A stretch of 64,000 nucleotides of DNA from Neocallimastix lanati (nom. inval.) (taxonomy: Eukaryota > Neocallimastigomycota > Neocallimastigomycetes > Neocallimastigales > Neocallimastigaceae): positions 1-64,000 of the forward strand of contig JACVTC010000142.1 of the NCBI GenBank assembly GCA_016946835.1. The letters are read 5' to 3'. The first letter of the stretch is position 1; every line of letters starts with the position of its first letter. Under the pieces are notes generated by a model, which saw only the letters and a list, made by a program, of their open reading frames with translations, ran no database searches and had not been told where the DNA came from. Below, one piece after another: positions 48,301-60,047 of the stretch. The translations under genes and the position numbers were made by a program.

Positions 48301-50139
48301 AAATACTTATAGGAAATTAATCACTGATACTAATGAAAAGGTCAAGCTCATTCCTGAAGCTCATGGCATAGGACATGAAGGATATAATAAAACTTACCGA
48401 CGATTACGAAAAAGTTATTATTGGAACAACATGGTAAATGATATTAAAAGAATTATTTCAAAATGCGAACAATGTCAATTAAATAGACCCAAAGCATACC
48501 CAGAACCAACAGAAGATATTCCTACAGAAGTTGAAGGACCTTTCACACATTTAGGTTTAGATATAATTGGACCTCTAGAGAAAACATCAAACAATAATAA
48601 ATATATTTTGGTAATCGTGGACTATTTTACTAAATGGGTAGAATCCGAGCCAACTGAAAATGTAACTTCAAAAGATGTAATAAAATTTTTAATTAATGTA
48701 TTCTCTCGTCATGGTGTGCCTCAAACAATTACAACTGATAATGGTGTTCAATTCAATTCGGATATGACAAAAATGTTCTTAGATCTTTATGATGTGTATG
48801 TGAGGTTCAGTACAACTTATCATCCAGAAACGAACGGTCTTACAGAAAACCGAAATAAAGAAATTGGAAAACTACTTAGACTTTTAGGAAATAAACAAAA
48901 AGAATGGGACGAAGTCTTACCTTCCGCTTTATGGGCTCTTCGTACAACCAAAAATTCGGTTACTAATCACTCTAGCTTTGAACTTGTTTATGGACGAGAA
49001 GACCAACAACCCTTTGACATATCTTCGGATGACAAATCTTCGGATGAAATCCTATTGGAAAAATTTGTCAATCACTATTTATGGACTATGGAAGCTGCGG
49101 CCAATATCAAAAATGCAAATAAATACTGGGCTACTCGTAGAGAACAAAAGAATAGTATGAATCAGGCCAAAAGAATAAAACCTGGTGATTTAGTCTTAGT
49201 AAGGAATTTTACTCGAACCAAGTGTAAAGAGTTCTATCAGAAACAGATTACAAATAACAAATTTTAACACAAAAATAAAAAAACACGTAATAAAAATTCG
49301 TTTTTTTAAATAAAATAATCTTTATTAATTAAAAAAATTAAATCTCTTTTTTGTTATTAACTATCATATAGTCAATAACTAATACATCGATTTAATTATA
49401 GAAATTTACATGTATTTATATTTTTTCATTATTACATTATAATATATTATTTCTATCTAATTTACATATATTACTATTTATTTATAAACAAAATATTTAT
49501 TAATAATTTTATTAAATAATAATTAACTAAACTAAACAATAATTAATTTAATAAACTTTCAACTTATTTACAATAATAATTAAATTCAATAACAACTCAT
49601 TTATTATATATTTATTATATAAATATTATTAATACTAATGTTTATATATTTACAATTCAAAACTATTTTTGTAAACTATTTAAACTAATTTTAACTATTT
49701 AAAACTATTCCGAAATTAATTTTAAAGTATTTTAAACTAACTAAACTAAATTAACTAAGTTAAATAGAATAACTATTTTAAATAAACTAAACTAAATTAA
49801 CTAACTTAAATAAATTATTTAGATTTAAGTTATTATCCAAAATTATTTAAATAATAATTTTTCCTTTATGAAAAGTTTACATAAATTTATAATTAATTTT
49901 CATATACGTAAATCATAAATTTATGTAATTTTATTACATTAATTAATTATGTAATAATTAATTTATTAAAGATTTTATTAAATCTTTACACCAAGTTAGA
50001 ACCATATTTTGTTGGACCACTCCAAGTAATTAAGAAACAATTCAATACAGTAACATTGGCCGATCCTAAGTCGGGTATACAAATGAACCGCAATGTTCAC
50101 TTAAAGAACATAATCAAGTTTAACTCAGCTTCTGTATAG
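45269..50139 (+). CDS. Pol of element F (interrupted by one solo LTR)
   Basis: Entered by -1 frameshift; no ATG of its own is needed. Order: Lys/Glu-rich linker, protease region (ALIDSCSNLNI near 46297, with DSC instead of the usual DSG/DTG), RT (PWSSP-like motif SEWSSPVVLVPKPNG, CVDYRKVN, DLYSGYHQI, MPFGLTNAPATFQREM, FIDD at about 47364), RNase H (RTDASYDGIG, YTDHKPL), integrase (HGIGHEGY, CEQCQ; catalytic LDIIGPL, TTDNGVQF, HPETNGLTENRNKEI). K solo LTR (49223-49990) splits the tail after RNFTRTK; the frame resumes with LEPYFVGPL and ends at TAG 50137-50139. No chromodomain. Apart from the insertion the frame is whole, so the element was competent until that event. Confidence 0.92.
49223..49990. 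repeat. Solo LTR, family K (copy 2), in the F integrase tail
   Basis: TGTAAAGAG to AATCTTTACA, 768 bp, flanked by CCAAG (49218-49222 and 49991-49995). It ends the pol frame after about 15 LTR-encoded residues. Confidence 0.93.
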
Positions 50140-50149
50140 CTTGAGTCTT

Positions 50150-50162
50150 AGCGAGGGCATCT
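50150..50162 (+). other. Polypurine tract of element F
   Basis: AGCGAGGGCATCT directly before the right LTR; compare GTCGGGGCATCT in G and GTGGGGGCATCT in B2. Confidence 0.75.
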
Positions 50163-51078
50163 TGTTAAGGAATGAACAAATAATGTTAATTTTATTATTT
50201 TTCATAAAAATAACTTAACCACTAAAATTAAATTATTTATTTCCTTACTTGGGGAACTTTCTTATGTTCTATTACTGACAAATTATTACTAATATTAAAT
50301 TTATTAATATAAATTCTTTAGTTAATATCAATACTTTATTATTAAAATTAATACTATATTATTAATATCAATATTATTATCAATATCTAGTTTTATTAAT
50401 ATGATTTATTCTATCAATATTTTATTATTAAAGAAAATTTTATTTTACAAATATTACTAATACAGATTATTTATTATTAATAAAAATTAATATAATTAAT
50501 AATGATTTAAAAATATTTTACTTAAATCCATGATCCTTTTCATTAAAATTAGTAATACTTCCTTCCAAAATACACCCTATTTATAATAAGATAAATAATA
50601 GATAATAATCTAAAATACTTTTATTTAAAAATAGTATAAAATTAAATAATACTCTATTACTAATAGTTCTGTAAAAGTAATAAAATTATTTTTAAAATAT
50701 ATTATCACTACAATTAATAATAAATAGTTTAGAATTTAATAATATATAATAATTATTTATTATAATAGAATAGATTATGAATTTATAATTTAAATACAAT
50801 TCAAACATGTAACTCTAAGATATTCTAAAGAAATGGCTTGACCATTTCTAACGATAAAAAAAAATATAAATAGATGAGAAAATTGTATTTTAAAAAAATA
50901 ATCTGAAAAAAATATAATCTTATTAAAGAAATTAATTTATTTTTAGTTTTTAATTGAATAATTTTTATTAAATAAATAAATAAAATATTTTAAAAAAAAA
51001 ATATATTTTAATTTTTAATTTTTTTTTATTTTAGTGTTTATTTCTATATTTATTATTATTCTGTCCCGAACCTCAACA
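50163..51078 (+). repeat. 3' LTR of element F
   Basis: 916 bp, nearly identical to 42432-43346 (for example CCTTGTC versus CCTTTTC). Followed by TTAT and V2. Confidence 0.92.
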
Positions 51079-51082
51079 TTAT

Positions 51083-52283
51083 TGGTAAAGAATAAATTAA
51101 TAACCTTTATTTTATTATTAATAATTCTTTACTAAATTGTACTTTCCTATATTCTTGATAACCTAAACTTAATAATAAAATTTAATTTATTTTGATATAA
51201 ATTAATTTTAACTTGTAAATAATGTAAATAAATTTTAATTAATTACTTTATTGTTATATTATTAAATATATGTATATATTAAAATACAATTGTAAATATT
51301 AAAATTATACTTTTAAGATACTAAATTATTAAAACTATTAATTAAATATTATTATAAAAATTATTATAAAATTATTAAAACTATTAATTAAATATTATTA
51401 TAAAAATTATTATAAAATTATTAAAATTATTAATTAAATATTATTATAAAAATTATTATAAAATTATTAAAATTATTAATTAAATATTATTATAAAAATT
51501 ATTATAAAATTATTAAAATAATTAATTAAATATTATTATAAAAAATATTATAAAATTATTAAAATTATTAAAATTATTAATTAAATATTATTCTAAAAAT
51601 TATTATAAATTATTAATATTATAAAATTATTAAAATTATTAAATATTATTATAAAAATTTATTTATTATAACTATTAAATATTATTATAAAATTATTAAG
51701 ATTATTAATTAAATTTATTATTAAAAATTATTAAAAATTTTTACTTATTATAAAAATTATTATTTAAATATTATCAAATTTATTAATTAAATATTATAAA
51801 AATTTTATTTTATTTTGAAAATAATTACAAGTATTATTTAAAATAATTAAAGATTATTAAATTTATTATATTAATCTTTAAAAACAATTTATTTAACTTA
51901 AAAATATCAAAGAAAATAGTAAAAACTATTTTCTATATATTTATTTTATAATTATTTTTAATTAAATTGTATTTGAATATTATATTATTATATTTATAAA
52001 AATTAAAACAAAAATGAATTATTGATATAAAATTAATTCAATAATTCTATAAAATTACTTAAATTATAAACAAATAATTATACTTTAAATTCATAAAAAA
52101 ATATAAATATTGTAAATATTTCTTAAAAATTAAATATGTGTACTTTAAATAATAAAATTTTATATTAATAAATAATAAACACTTTTTAATAAAAAAAAAT
52201 TTTTCTTTGTTAAAATCAAAGCAGGGTAATACCCGTCCCCCCTGCTTGATTTTAAATCAATAAGAATTACCCCTAGTCTACCA
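51083..52283. repeat. Solo element V2
   Basis: TGGTAAAGAAT to GTCTACCA, 1201 bp, homologous to V1 but longer through extra copies of an AATTATTA-rich repeat at about 51330-51580. TTAT on both sides (51079-51082 and 52284-52287). Hairpin at 52210-52255: TTAAAATCAA and TTGATTTTAA arms with GCAGGG and CCCTGC inside. No ORF. Confidence 0.78.
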
Positions 52284-52287
52284 TTAT

Positions 52288-53617
52288 TGATAAGAATGTA
52301 CTTAATAATGCATTCTTAATTAAATCTACGATTTATTTTGTTAAAAAGTAAACAGATTGAATTTAACGAGGAATCAGGTTGATATATCTATATAATATAA
52401 CTATATAGATATAAGTAAATTACTAAAATAAAAGAGTTATAAAGTTAAATTTGTTAATTTAACACTTAATTAAAACTAATAATTGGTTTGATATGATAAA
52501 AATTTTTATTTATTAATAAAAATATATAGTTATATTATAATAGGTTAACTATAACCTTACAAAGAACAAAAAGATAAATTTGAATTTTCTTTTTATACTT
52601 TGTAGGTTTGAGAATATTGATAATAATAATATAAAGTTGATAATAATAATATTTAGTATAAGAATATGTTTAATATAAATAAATTATATTTTTTAATCTA
52701 ATATATTAGCTAATATATAAAATATAATATTAAATTTAAATATTTAATATAGTAATTAATAATTAATAATTAATTAAATCAATATAACATAAATTAATAC
52801 ATAAACATTAATTTATGAATCAAGGATGACATGACCAAATGATTCATGTTAATAAATATTTTATTTATTAATAATATTTAAGTTTAATATGATATCATTA
52901 GAATCAGTAGGCCTAAGCTGGTCCTAAGATGATCAAATAACTTATAATATTATAAAATAAATAAAATTTAAAGAATAATTAATGAATTATAAATTTTTAT
53001 TAATTATTTTGTTTTTAATAATTTTAATTGAAATTAATTGAAATTGAAATTTAATTCAGTTGTAATTTCAACATATTTCTAATACATTATGTGTACATTA
53101 TTATTTTTGTACTTTAATAAATTTTTAAATCCAAAGATCAAAAATTAAATCAAAAATTATATTAAACTTTATATTTTTATATTAAATCTTATATTAATAG
53201 TAATATTTTTATATATTTAAAACTTATATTAGCAATATTAATAATAAGTCTTATTTTTTTTTTTTATATTAATAATGAAAATTTGTATTAATAATATTTT
53301 TATATATTGATGATTAAAAATTTATATATTATATTTTAACCTTTATTATAAAATTTTATATCGAAATGTTTTATTTTATATTGAAAAATATTTTATTTTA
53401 TTAAAAACATTTATATTAGAATAGTATTTTTATTTTTATTTGAATATTTTAACAGATTGTAATAAAAATTATAGCCAATCAAATAAATTCATAAATAAAA
53501 ATAATAAATAAATATCAAAAAAAAATAAATTTAATAAAATAAATAAATAAAATAAATAAATAAAAAAAATTTGTGTTTCTTTACTTTATTTTTATTTAAT
53601 TCTCTAAAACCTTAACA
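52288..53617 (+). repeat. 5' LTR of element G with nested solo LTR
   Basis: Homologous to 60048-60638 before 52339 and after 53078. Confidence 0.88.
52339..53073. repeat. Solo LTR, family T (copy 2), in the G 5' LTR
   Basis: TGTTAAAAAGTAAACAG to TAATTTCAACA, 735 bp, flanked by TATTT (52334-52338 and 53074-53078). The G 3' LTR shows the unfilled site GATTTATTTCTAATAC near 60090. Confidence 0.9.
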
Positions 53618-53623
53618 TTTATA

Positions 53624-53641
53624 TGGTGGAGATATCGGGGA
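53624..53641 (+). other. Primer-binding site of element G
   Basis: TGGTGGAGATATCGGGGA, six bases after the LTR, identical to F. Confidence 0.8.
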
Positions 53642-53838
53642 ATTAAATAGAAATAATAGTAAATAACATAGATTTTTTTTTATTTTTTTTTTTTTTATTT
53701 TATATTGATAAACAAGTAAGTCGTTAATCCTTTGATTAACCTATGGCGCTTGTTTGATATATATATATAAAAAAAAAAAAAAATTTTTTAAATAAGTAAA
53801 ATTAAGATTCTAAAAAAAAAGATTGTAAATTATAACAA

Positions 53839-54067
53839 GGAGCGGATAGAGCTCATATACAGTGTATTTCCAGAAAACAACAAAATATCTATTATTCATA
53901 GTAGGTTATTGGATAATAGTTATTTTGGGAATTAATTGGAAAGTAGACGAAGGTATTTGGTTACCGACCCGGTAATAATAGTTCAGCCTTCAACGTTTCA
54001 ACACACGAAGGTGCGGGTACTTTCCAAGCACTGGCGAATAAGGAGCTTACGTCACCGAAGGCGTAAG
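53839..54067 (+). ncRNA. Leader RNA module alpha of element G
   Basis: Begins GGAGCGGATAGAGCTCATA; ends with GGCGAATAAGGAG, stem CTTACG (54046-54051), loop TCACCGAAGG (54052-54061), stem CGTAAG (54062-54067). E keeps the loop and flank but has the stem CTATAG/CTATAG. Confidence 0.75.
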
Positions 54068-54329
54068 ATTGTTTTTTTTTATATTTTTTTTTATTTTTCT
54101 TTGTGCTAGTTATAAGGCACTTTATTATATAAAGTATCAGACTTTGGCTAACTTCGCCATTTAAATTTTTTTTATTTTTTTTTTATTACTGATACTTTAT
54201 TTGTTTAATAATTCCTGTAAAAGAATCTTAATTTACTTTGAAAATATTGTGTTTTTAGTTAATTTTTATTAGTTAATAAAAATATTATTGAATACTTTTA
54301 AAATTTTTTTTATTCCGTACATAGATTAT

Positions 54330-54400
54330 CGGATTAAGTTTATCCTATATAGTAATTGGGCTAGTGGGCTCTGAACTGCTATATTTTATATTGAATATAG
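54330..54400 (+). ncRNA. Leader RNA module beta of element G
   Basis: CGGATTAAGTTTATC, a short stem CCTA with TAG.GG (54344-54347, 54362-54367), GCTCTG (54368-54373), stem CTATATT/AATATAG (54379-54385 with 54394-54400). Confidence 0.68.
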
Positions 54401-54640
54401 TAATCGTGGCACACGCGTGGCATGACACCATAGGTAAGCTGCACGTCAGACAGTGTGTACTATCAGATTGTACGACAATAAAGATTATTTTTTGTGTTTA
54501 ATAATTATAATTAATTAATTTTATTAGCTATAACAATACAATATTTATTGTTTAAAAAGAAAAATTTTTGAAAGGTGAAAATAATAAATAAAACTTTGCT
54601 TCTAAATTTATTACTACAAATATACTAAATTACAAAATTC

Positions 54641-54952
54641 AAGTGGTCGATAAAGATTTCGAGCTTGAAAAATATTCTATTAAGTTGTCGATAAAGATTT
54701 CGAACTTAAAATTATTCTATTAAGTTGTCGATAAAGATTTCGAACTTAAAAATTATTCTATTGAGTTGTCGATAAAGATTTCGAACTTAAAAATTATTCT
54801 ATTGAGTTGTCGATAAAGATTTCGAACTTAAAAATTATTCCATTGAGTTGTCGATAAAGATTTCGAACTTAAAAATTATTCTTAATAAAGTAGTCGAAAA
54901 GAACCTCGTGCTTTATAATTTCTACTAAGTTGTCGATAAGGATTTCGAGCTT
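54641..54952 (+). repeat. Tandem hairpin array in the G leader
   Basis: Eight units of 39-43 bp, starting at 54641, 54682, 54722, 54763, 54804, 54845, 54888 and 54927. Typical word AAGTTGTCGATAAAG then ATTTCGAACTT; AAGTT and AACTT pair, as do CGA and TCG. A variant unit, AAGTAGTCG...TCGTGCTT, still pairs by wobble. Confidence 0.88.
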
Positions 54953-55127
54953 ATATCTACTAAAGAAAGCAAATAAAATTATTATTTTCAAAAGTTACTA
55001 AAATATATTGTTTTAAAAATTGATTCGATATTAAATTACCTATTAAATTATATTTTTAAAGTTGTATTTCCAAATTTATTTTTATTTAATCACCTCATTA
55101 ATATACAACAAGAAATATTTAAACAAA

Positions 55128-56030
55128 ATGTCCAAGGAAACAACTTTGAGCTTTAAAGAATTGAAAAAAGAATTAAGAGATATTGTGAAACTTAGCAAGG
55201 ACAATTTAGATATTAAGTCCTGGGCTACTGAATTAAAACTTTGGATCAAGATACAAGGTATTACAGATCCAGAAACAATATTTAATGCTTGTTTACTTAC
55301 CAGCTCTGGTGAAGTACAACGCGTTATTGAAGATTTGGGAGAAGATAGTGATGATGAAAGTGATGATTCATCAGATGAAGAAGAAGATGATGATGAAAAA
55401 GAAAATGTTGATGATGATATTAAATTTCCTTCTCTTGGAAAAATTATTTCAAGTCTTGAAAATTTTTACGGTATTAAAGAAGACCAAAATTTACTTCTTA
55501 AAGAACTTCGTGCAATGCGAATTAAAAGAAACGAAAAGATTAAAGACTTTAATGTAAGATATAGAACTTTGTACACTAAACTTGATAAAAAGAGAAGAAA
55601 GCGCATTGGTGTACTAGATTATATTGATTCTATTCAAAATAATTATGAAGCCTGGAAGAAATTATCCCTTAAAGATGATATAAGTATGGATAAAGCTTTC
55701 AAAATTGCCGAGAAAGTAGATAGACTTTCTGTAAAGAACAATAATACCTATAATATTAATTCCCAACATAATCAAAATAATCAAAACAGTACTACTTCAA
55801 GACTTTATTCTAAAAGAAGAAACGAAAATTTCCAATCAAGTCAAACAAATAATAAACCGAAACCTCAAGATATTATAGAAGAATCAACCCAGAAAATGAG
55901 AAATTTATCTGTTAAAACTTGCTTCTTCTGTAAGGAAGAAGGTCATTACTCATACTATTGCCCTCAATTAAATAAGATTATGGAAAAAAATAAAAAAGAA
56001 ATATATTCCAAAAAGTCTTTAAACTTCTAA
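55128..56030 (+). CDS. Gag of element G
   Basis: 300 residues from the ATG at 55128 (MSKETTLSF), matching the F gag start region; the longer frame from 55062 would run into leader. N-terminal LSFKELKKELRDIVKLSK, an acidic tract of Asp, Glu and Ser (about 90-120), capsid-like helices (LKELRAMRIKRNEKIKDFN), Asn/Gln-rich linker, zinc knuckle CFFCKEEGHYSYYC (about 265-278). Stop TAA 56028-56030. The frame is intact though pol is not. Same role as the F gag. Confidence 0.9.
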   Translation: MSKETTLSFKELKKELRDIVKLSKDNLDIKSWATELKLWIKIQGITDPETIFNACLLTSSGEVQRVIEDLGEDSDDESDDSSDEEEDDDEKENVDDDIKFPSLGKIISSLENFYGIKEDQNLLLKELRAMRIKRNEKIKDFNVRYRTLYTKLDKKRRKRIGVLDYIDSIQNNYEAWKKLSLKDDISMDKAFKIAEKVDRLSVKNNNTYNINSQHNQNNQNSTTSRLYSKRRNENFQSSQTNNKPKPQDIIEESTQKMRNLSVKTCFFCKEEGHYSYYCPQLNKIMEKNKKEIYSKKSLNF

Positions 56031-56050
56031 ATGGGAGCAGAAGCACTCCC
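56018..56050 (+). promoter_or_regulatory. -1 ribosomal frameshift signal between gag and pol of G
   Basis: Slippery T TTA AAC (56018-56024), 8-nt spacer holding the gag stop, stem GGGAG (56033-56037), 8-base loop, CTCCC (56046-56050); an outer T-A pair can extend it. The -1 frame is open to 56806. Confidence 0.88.
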
Positions 56051-59000
56051 AATGACAAAACAATAGCTTCATTAAATAATTTACAAAATAATACTTTTAC
56101 TAAGAATACTCCAATTGATAATAATTCCTTTAATGAAGAATCTGAAGAATCTGATTTTAGTGACACAACTGAAAGTGAGGATGATATCATTATAAATGCT
56201 ATAAAAAGAAAAATGAATGATAATAACAGCGAAAAAGAAGAAAATAATTCCAAGAAAGTACATAAAAGTTTAAAAGATAATCCACGTCCTTTCGCAACTC
56301 CTGCTTTAAGAAAGAAGAAAGAAAATGAGCTACATAATAAACCCAATAAAGTTTATAAAAATCAAATACTTCCTTCAATTTTAACTCAACCAAATATAAA
56401 CAAAGAAAAACAAAAAGAAAAGGAATTAAGAAATATGACAAGAGTAAGAGAAAGTAAAGAAGAAAACAACAATTATTCATCAAAAGGAAAGGAAAAAGTT
56501 GAATCTGAAGATATACGTGCAATCGATAATGAAATAGAAGATCTAGAAATGAATAAAGATAATCATCAAAATAAAACTAATACTTTGGAAAAATTAATTT
56601 CAATAAAAACTAAAGAAACTAATAATGAAAATACTCAGTTAGTAAAAAGGAATATCAAAATGATGAATAATAAAGAACCTTACAATATTATGGATGATTT
56701 AAATAATCTTAAATCCAGTATTACGATAGGTCAACTCTTGAATGCATGTCCGAAAATTCGTTCACAATTAATTCAAGGTTTAAAGTTAGAAAAATCTAAA
56801 AAATAATTGGAACTGTAGACAATGTAATAGCACGAACTTTATTAGTAAATAACTATGATCATAGCTACATAAGTAAAAGTAATGAAGTAGCCGAAGAAGA
56901 CTTAGCAATGGTTGATGCAAGTGTTGACGGAGTACTAGGAAAACTTTTAATTGATTCTTGTAGTAACCTAAGCATCGTTACTAAGCAGTATTTTGATAAA
57001 TTACCTGGTGAATATGAAACAGTTGGAAAAAGTCGTGGAAGAATCCAACTTGCAACACAAGATGAAGAATACTCGGAAGGAATTATTGTTTGATTACCAG
57101 TAAAAATTAATAATTATGAATTTAATGCGGACTTTAGAATTATTGAGAAAGAAGACTCTTTTTATGATATGTTATTAAACTTTAAAACTCAAATCGATCA
57201 TTGTTTATTTATTCATCCGACCTTAAACAGTTTATGTAAACTTTTGTCAGAAAGTGAATACAAAGAAATAGCTAAAATAAATAATCAATATTATGAGGAA
57301 GAAAGTATAATTTGCACTATTAGAAAAGTTAAAGAAACGAATAATGAAAAGGAAATTATAAAGGAATTAACTCCAACGGAATTTATTGAGAGTGATGAAT
57401 TTTTAAGTACCTTAAATAAAGATTATAAAGAACAAATTATTAAAATTCTCAAAGAAATGATTGACATAGTTGCCACTTCAACAGAAGAACTAACTCCTTC
57501 TAAACTTTCACCACATAAGATCCGTTTAAAAGCAAATGCAAAGCCAGTAAAATTAAGAAGTTATAGGTTAACTAAATTAAAATCAGACATCTTAAAAGAA
57601 GAACTTACAAAGCTTATTAAGAAAGGATTGATAGAACCATCCTGTTCAGAATGGTCATCTCCAGTAGTACTTATTCTAAAACACAATGGAAAGTGGCGCT
57701 TGTGCATTGACTACCGAAAAGTCAATGATATGACAGAAAAAGATTCTTATTCAGTTCCATATATAGATGAAATTTTTGATAGTCTCGGAGGAGCTAAAAT
57801 ATTTACAACTCTTGATTTATTTTCGGGTTTTCACCAAATCTTAATGGATGAAGAAAGCGTTGAAGTAACCACTTTCACTACTAAGTTTGGAAATTATCAA
57901 TTTAAGGTTATGCCTTTTGGACTTACTGGAGCTCCCTCAACCTTCCAAAGAGAAATGAATAAAATTTTATTCCCTTTTATTGGTGAATTTGTTTATGTAT
58001 TTATTGATGATGTTTTGATCTATTCAAAAAGTATCGAAGAACATTTAATTCATATTAAACAAGTATTAGAAGTATTTAAAGAAAACAAGTTAAAAATTAA
58101 TATTGAAAAGTGCCATTTTCTTCAAACTGAAGTTGATGTATTAGGTCACAAACTTACTACTAAAGGATTAAGTCCCATGGAAAGTAAAATAACAGCTATT
58201 AAGAAGTGGGAAGCCCCTTCATCACTTCATGAATTAAGATCATTTCTAGGAGCAGTAGGATATTATCGTGACTTTATTCCTAAATATGCTCAAATTACCT
58301 CACCTTTATGTAAATTATTGAAAAAGAATACTAAATATGAATGGAATAAAGAACAACAAGAAAGCTTTGAACTCCTAAGAGAAAAATTAATCAATGCACC
58401 TATTCTAAAATTTCCGTCATTTGACAAACCTTTTATCATTAGAACTGATGCTTCGTATAATGGAATTGGTGGAGTTCTTTTACAAAAAGAAGAAGAAACC
58501 GGTAAGGAGCATCCAATACATTTTATAAGTAGAAGTTTGAAGAAAGCTGAAAAGAATTATGGTATCACAGATTTGGAAGGAACCGCTTTGTTTTACTGTA
58601 TGACTAAATTTAAATCTTATATTGAAGGAAATCCATTACCTACAACTATTTACACAGATCATAAACCATTAGTTGGTTTATTTAAGAATAAAGAACCTTT
58701 GAATGCAAGGCAAACAAGATGGTGTCTAACCGCTAGTATGCTTGGAATTAATATAAAATATGAATCAGGCAAAAAGAATGTGTTAGCTGATGCTCTTTCA
58801 AGAATGAAAAGTAAGGAAGAGAGAAAGATATTATTAACAAAAATTACTAATGGAAATAATGAAGAATTATTATCTAAAGTTATAAAGGAATTTATTAATG
58901 AAAAGTTTACTGTTATTGATGGTGAAGATTACTTTATCGACAATGGAAATTATAGAAAATTAATAACGGACGAAAATGAAAGGTTTAAATTAATTTTAGA

Positions 59001-60029
59001 AGCTCATAATATTGGCCACGAAGGATATTATAAAACATATCAAAGACTTAAGAAAAACTTTTATTGGAATCATATGATTAAAGATATCAAAAGAATTGTT
59101 AGTAATTGTGAAAAATGCCAGTTAAATCGTCCTCAACCATATCCAGAACCAACCGAAAACCATCCAACTAAAGTAGAGGGTCCCTTTGTGCATTTAGGAT
59201 TAGATATTATAGGACCGTTACCAAAAACAAGAAATAATAATCAATATATTATAGTAACTGTTGATTACTTTACCAAATGGGTTGAAGCCGAACCCACTGA
59301 AAACATAACTTCCTCTGATATAATTAAATTTTTAATAAACGTTTTTGCAAGACATGGTGTACCTCAAGTTATTACTACTGATAATGGAGTCCAATTCACT
59401 TCTGATATGACTAAAATCTTTCTTGATCTTTATGATGTATATGTTAAATTTGTAGCTACTTACCACCCTGAATCAAATGGCCTTACTGAAAATCGAAATA
59501 AAGAAATTGGAAAATTACTCCGTTTTTTATAAAGGAAAAATCAAGATTGGGATGAAGTTTTACCTTCTGCTTTATGGACACTTCGAACTACCAAAAATAC
59601 AGCTACTGGACATTCTAGTTTTGAATTAGTATATGGAAGAGAAGACCAACTGCCTTATGATATAGCCATAAGAACAATTGAAAATGCAGATAAATCATAT
59701 GATGAAATTTTAATGGAAAAATTTGTTCGTCATTATCAATGGACTAGAGAAGCATGCGAAAATGTGAAGAATGCTAACAAGTATTGGGCAACAAGACGAG
59801 AAGAACAAATAAGTATGAAAAAGGAAAAGAATTAAAGGCTGGTGATCTTGTTCTTGTTAGAAACTTTAGCCGCACTAAGCTAGAACCATATTACAATGGA
59901 CCATTTAAAATTTTAAAAATTCAATTCAACACGGCAACCCTAATCGATCAGAAGACTGGAAAGCAACTCGATAGGAATGTTCACTTTAAAAATTTAGTAA
60001 AGTTTAACTCCGCTTACAGAGAAGCTTGA
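56018..60029 (+). pseudogene. Pol of element G, broken in four places
   Basis: Same order as F pol: linker, protease region (LLIDSCSNLSI near 56950, again DSC), RT (SEWSSPVVLILKHNG, CIDYRKVN, DLFSGFHQI, MPFGLTGAPSTFQREM, FIDD about 58002), RNase H (RTDASYNGIG, YTDHKPL), integrase (HNIGHEGY, CEKCQ, LDIIGPL, TTDNGVQF, HPESNGLTENRNKEI), tail to TGA 60027. Breaks: a lost A in an A run near 56800; TGA at 57091-57093; TAA at 59530-59532; a one-base shift near 59822. No chromodomain. Domain residues are otherwise well kept, so decay is recent. Confidence 0.92.
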
Positions 60030-60035
60030 GTCTTC

Positions 60036-60047
60036 GTCGGGGCATCT
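60036..60047 (+). other. Polypurine tract of element G
   Basis: GTCGGGGCATCT directly before the 3' LTR. Confidence 0.75.

Larger units (their letters stand above)
42432..51078 (+). mobile_element. Element F: young full-length Ty3/gypsy retrotransposon
   Basis: LTRs 42432-43346 and 50163-51078 (915 and 916 bp; a handful of differences seen) start TGTTAAGG and end CCTCAACA. Primer site, structured leader, intact gag, frameshift signal, intact pol apart from one later solo-LTR insertion, and polypurine tract are all in place. TTAT follows on the right; TTAT is also found on the left if its last T is shared with the LTR. Confidence 0.93.
53642..55127 (+). other. Leader of element G
   Basis: No gene. 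Carries module alpha (53839-54067), module beta (54330-54400), the CATGACACC...TAAGCTG motif (54421-54441) and a hairpin tandem array (54641-54952). It is the only leader here with both modules. Confidence 0.8.

Noticed and set aside
54641-54952. A CRISPR-like array.
   Set aside because: The whole unit repeats, with no unique spacers, and it lies in a eukaryotic retrotransposon leader.
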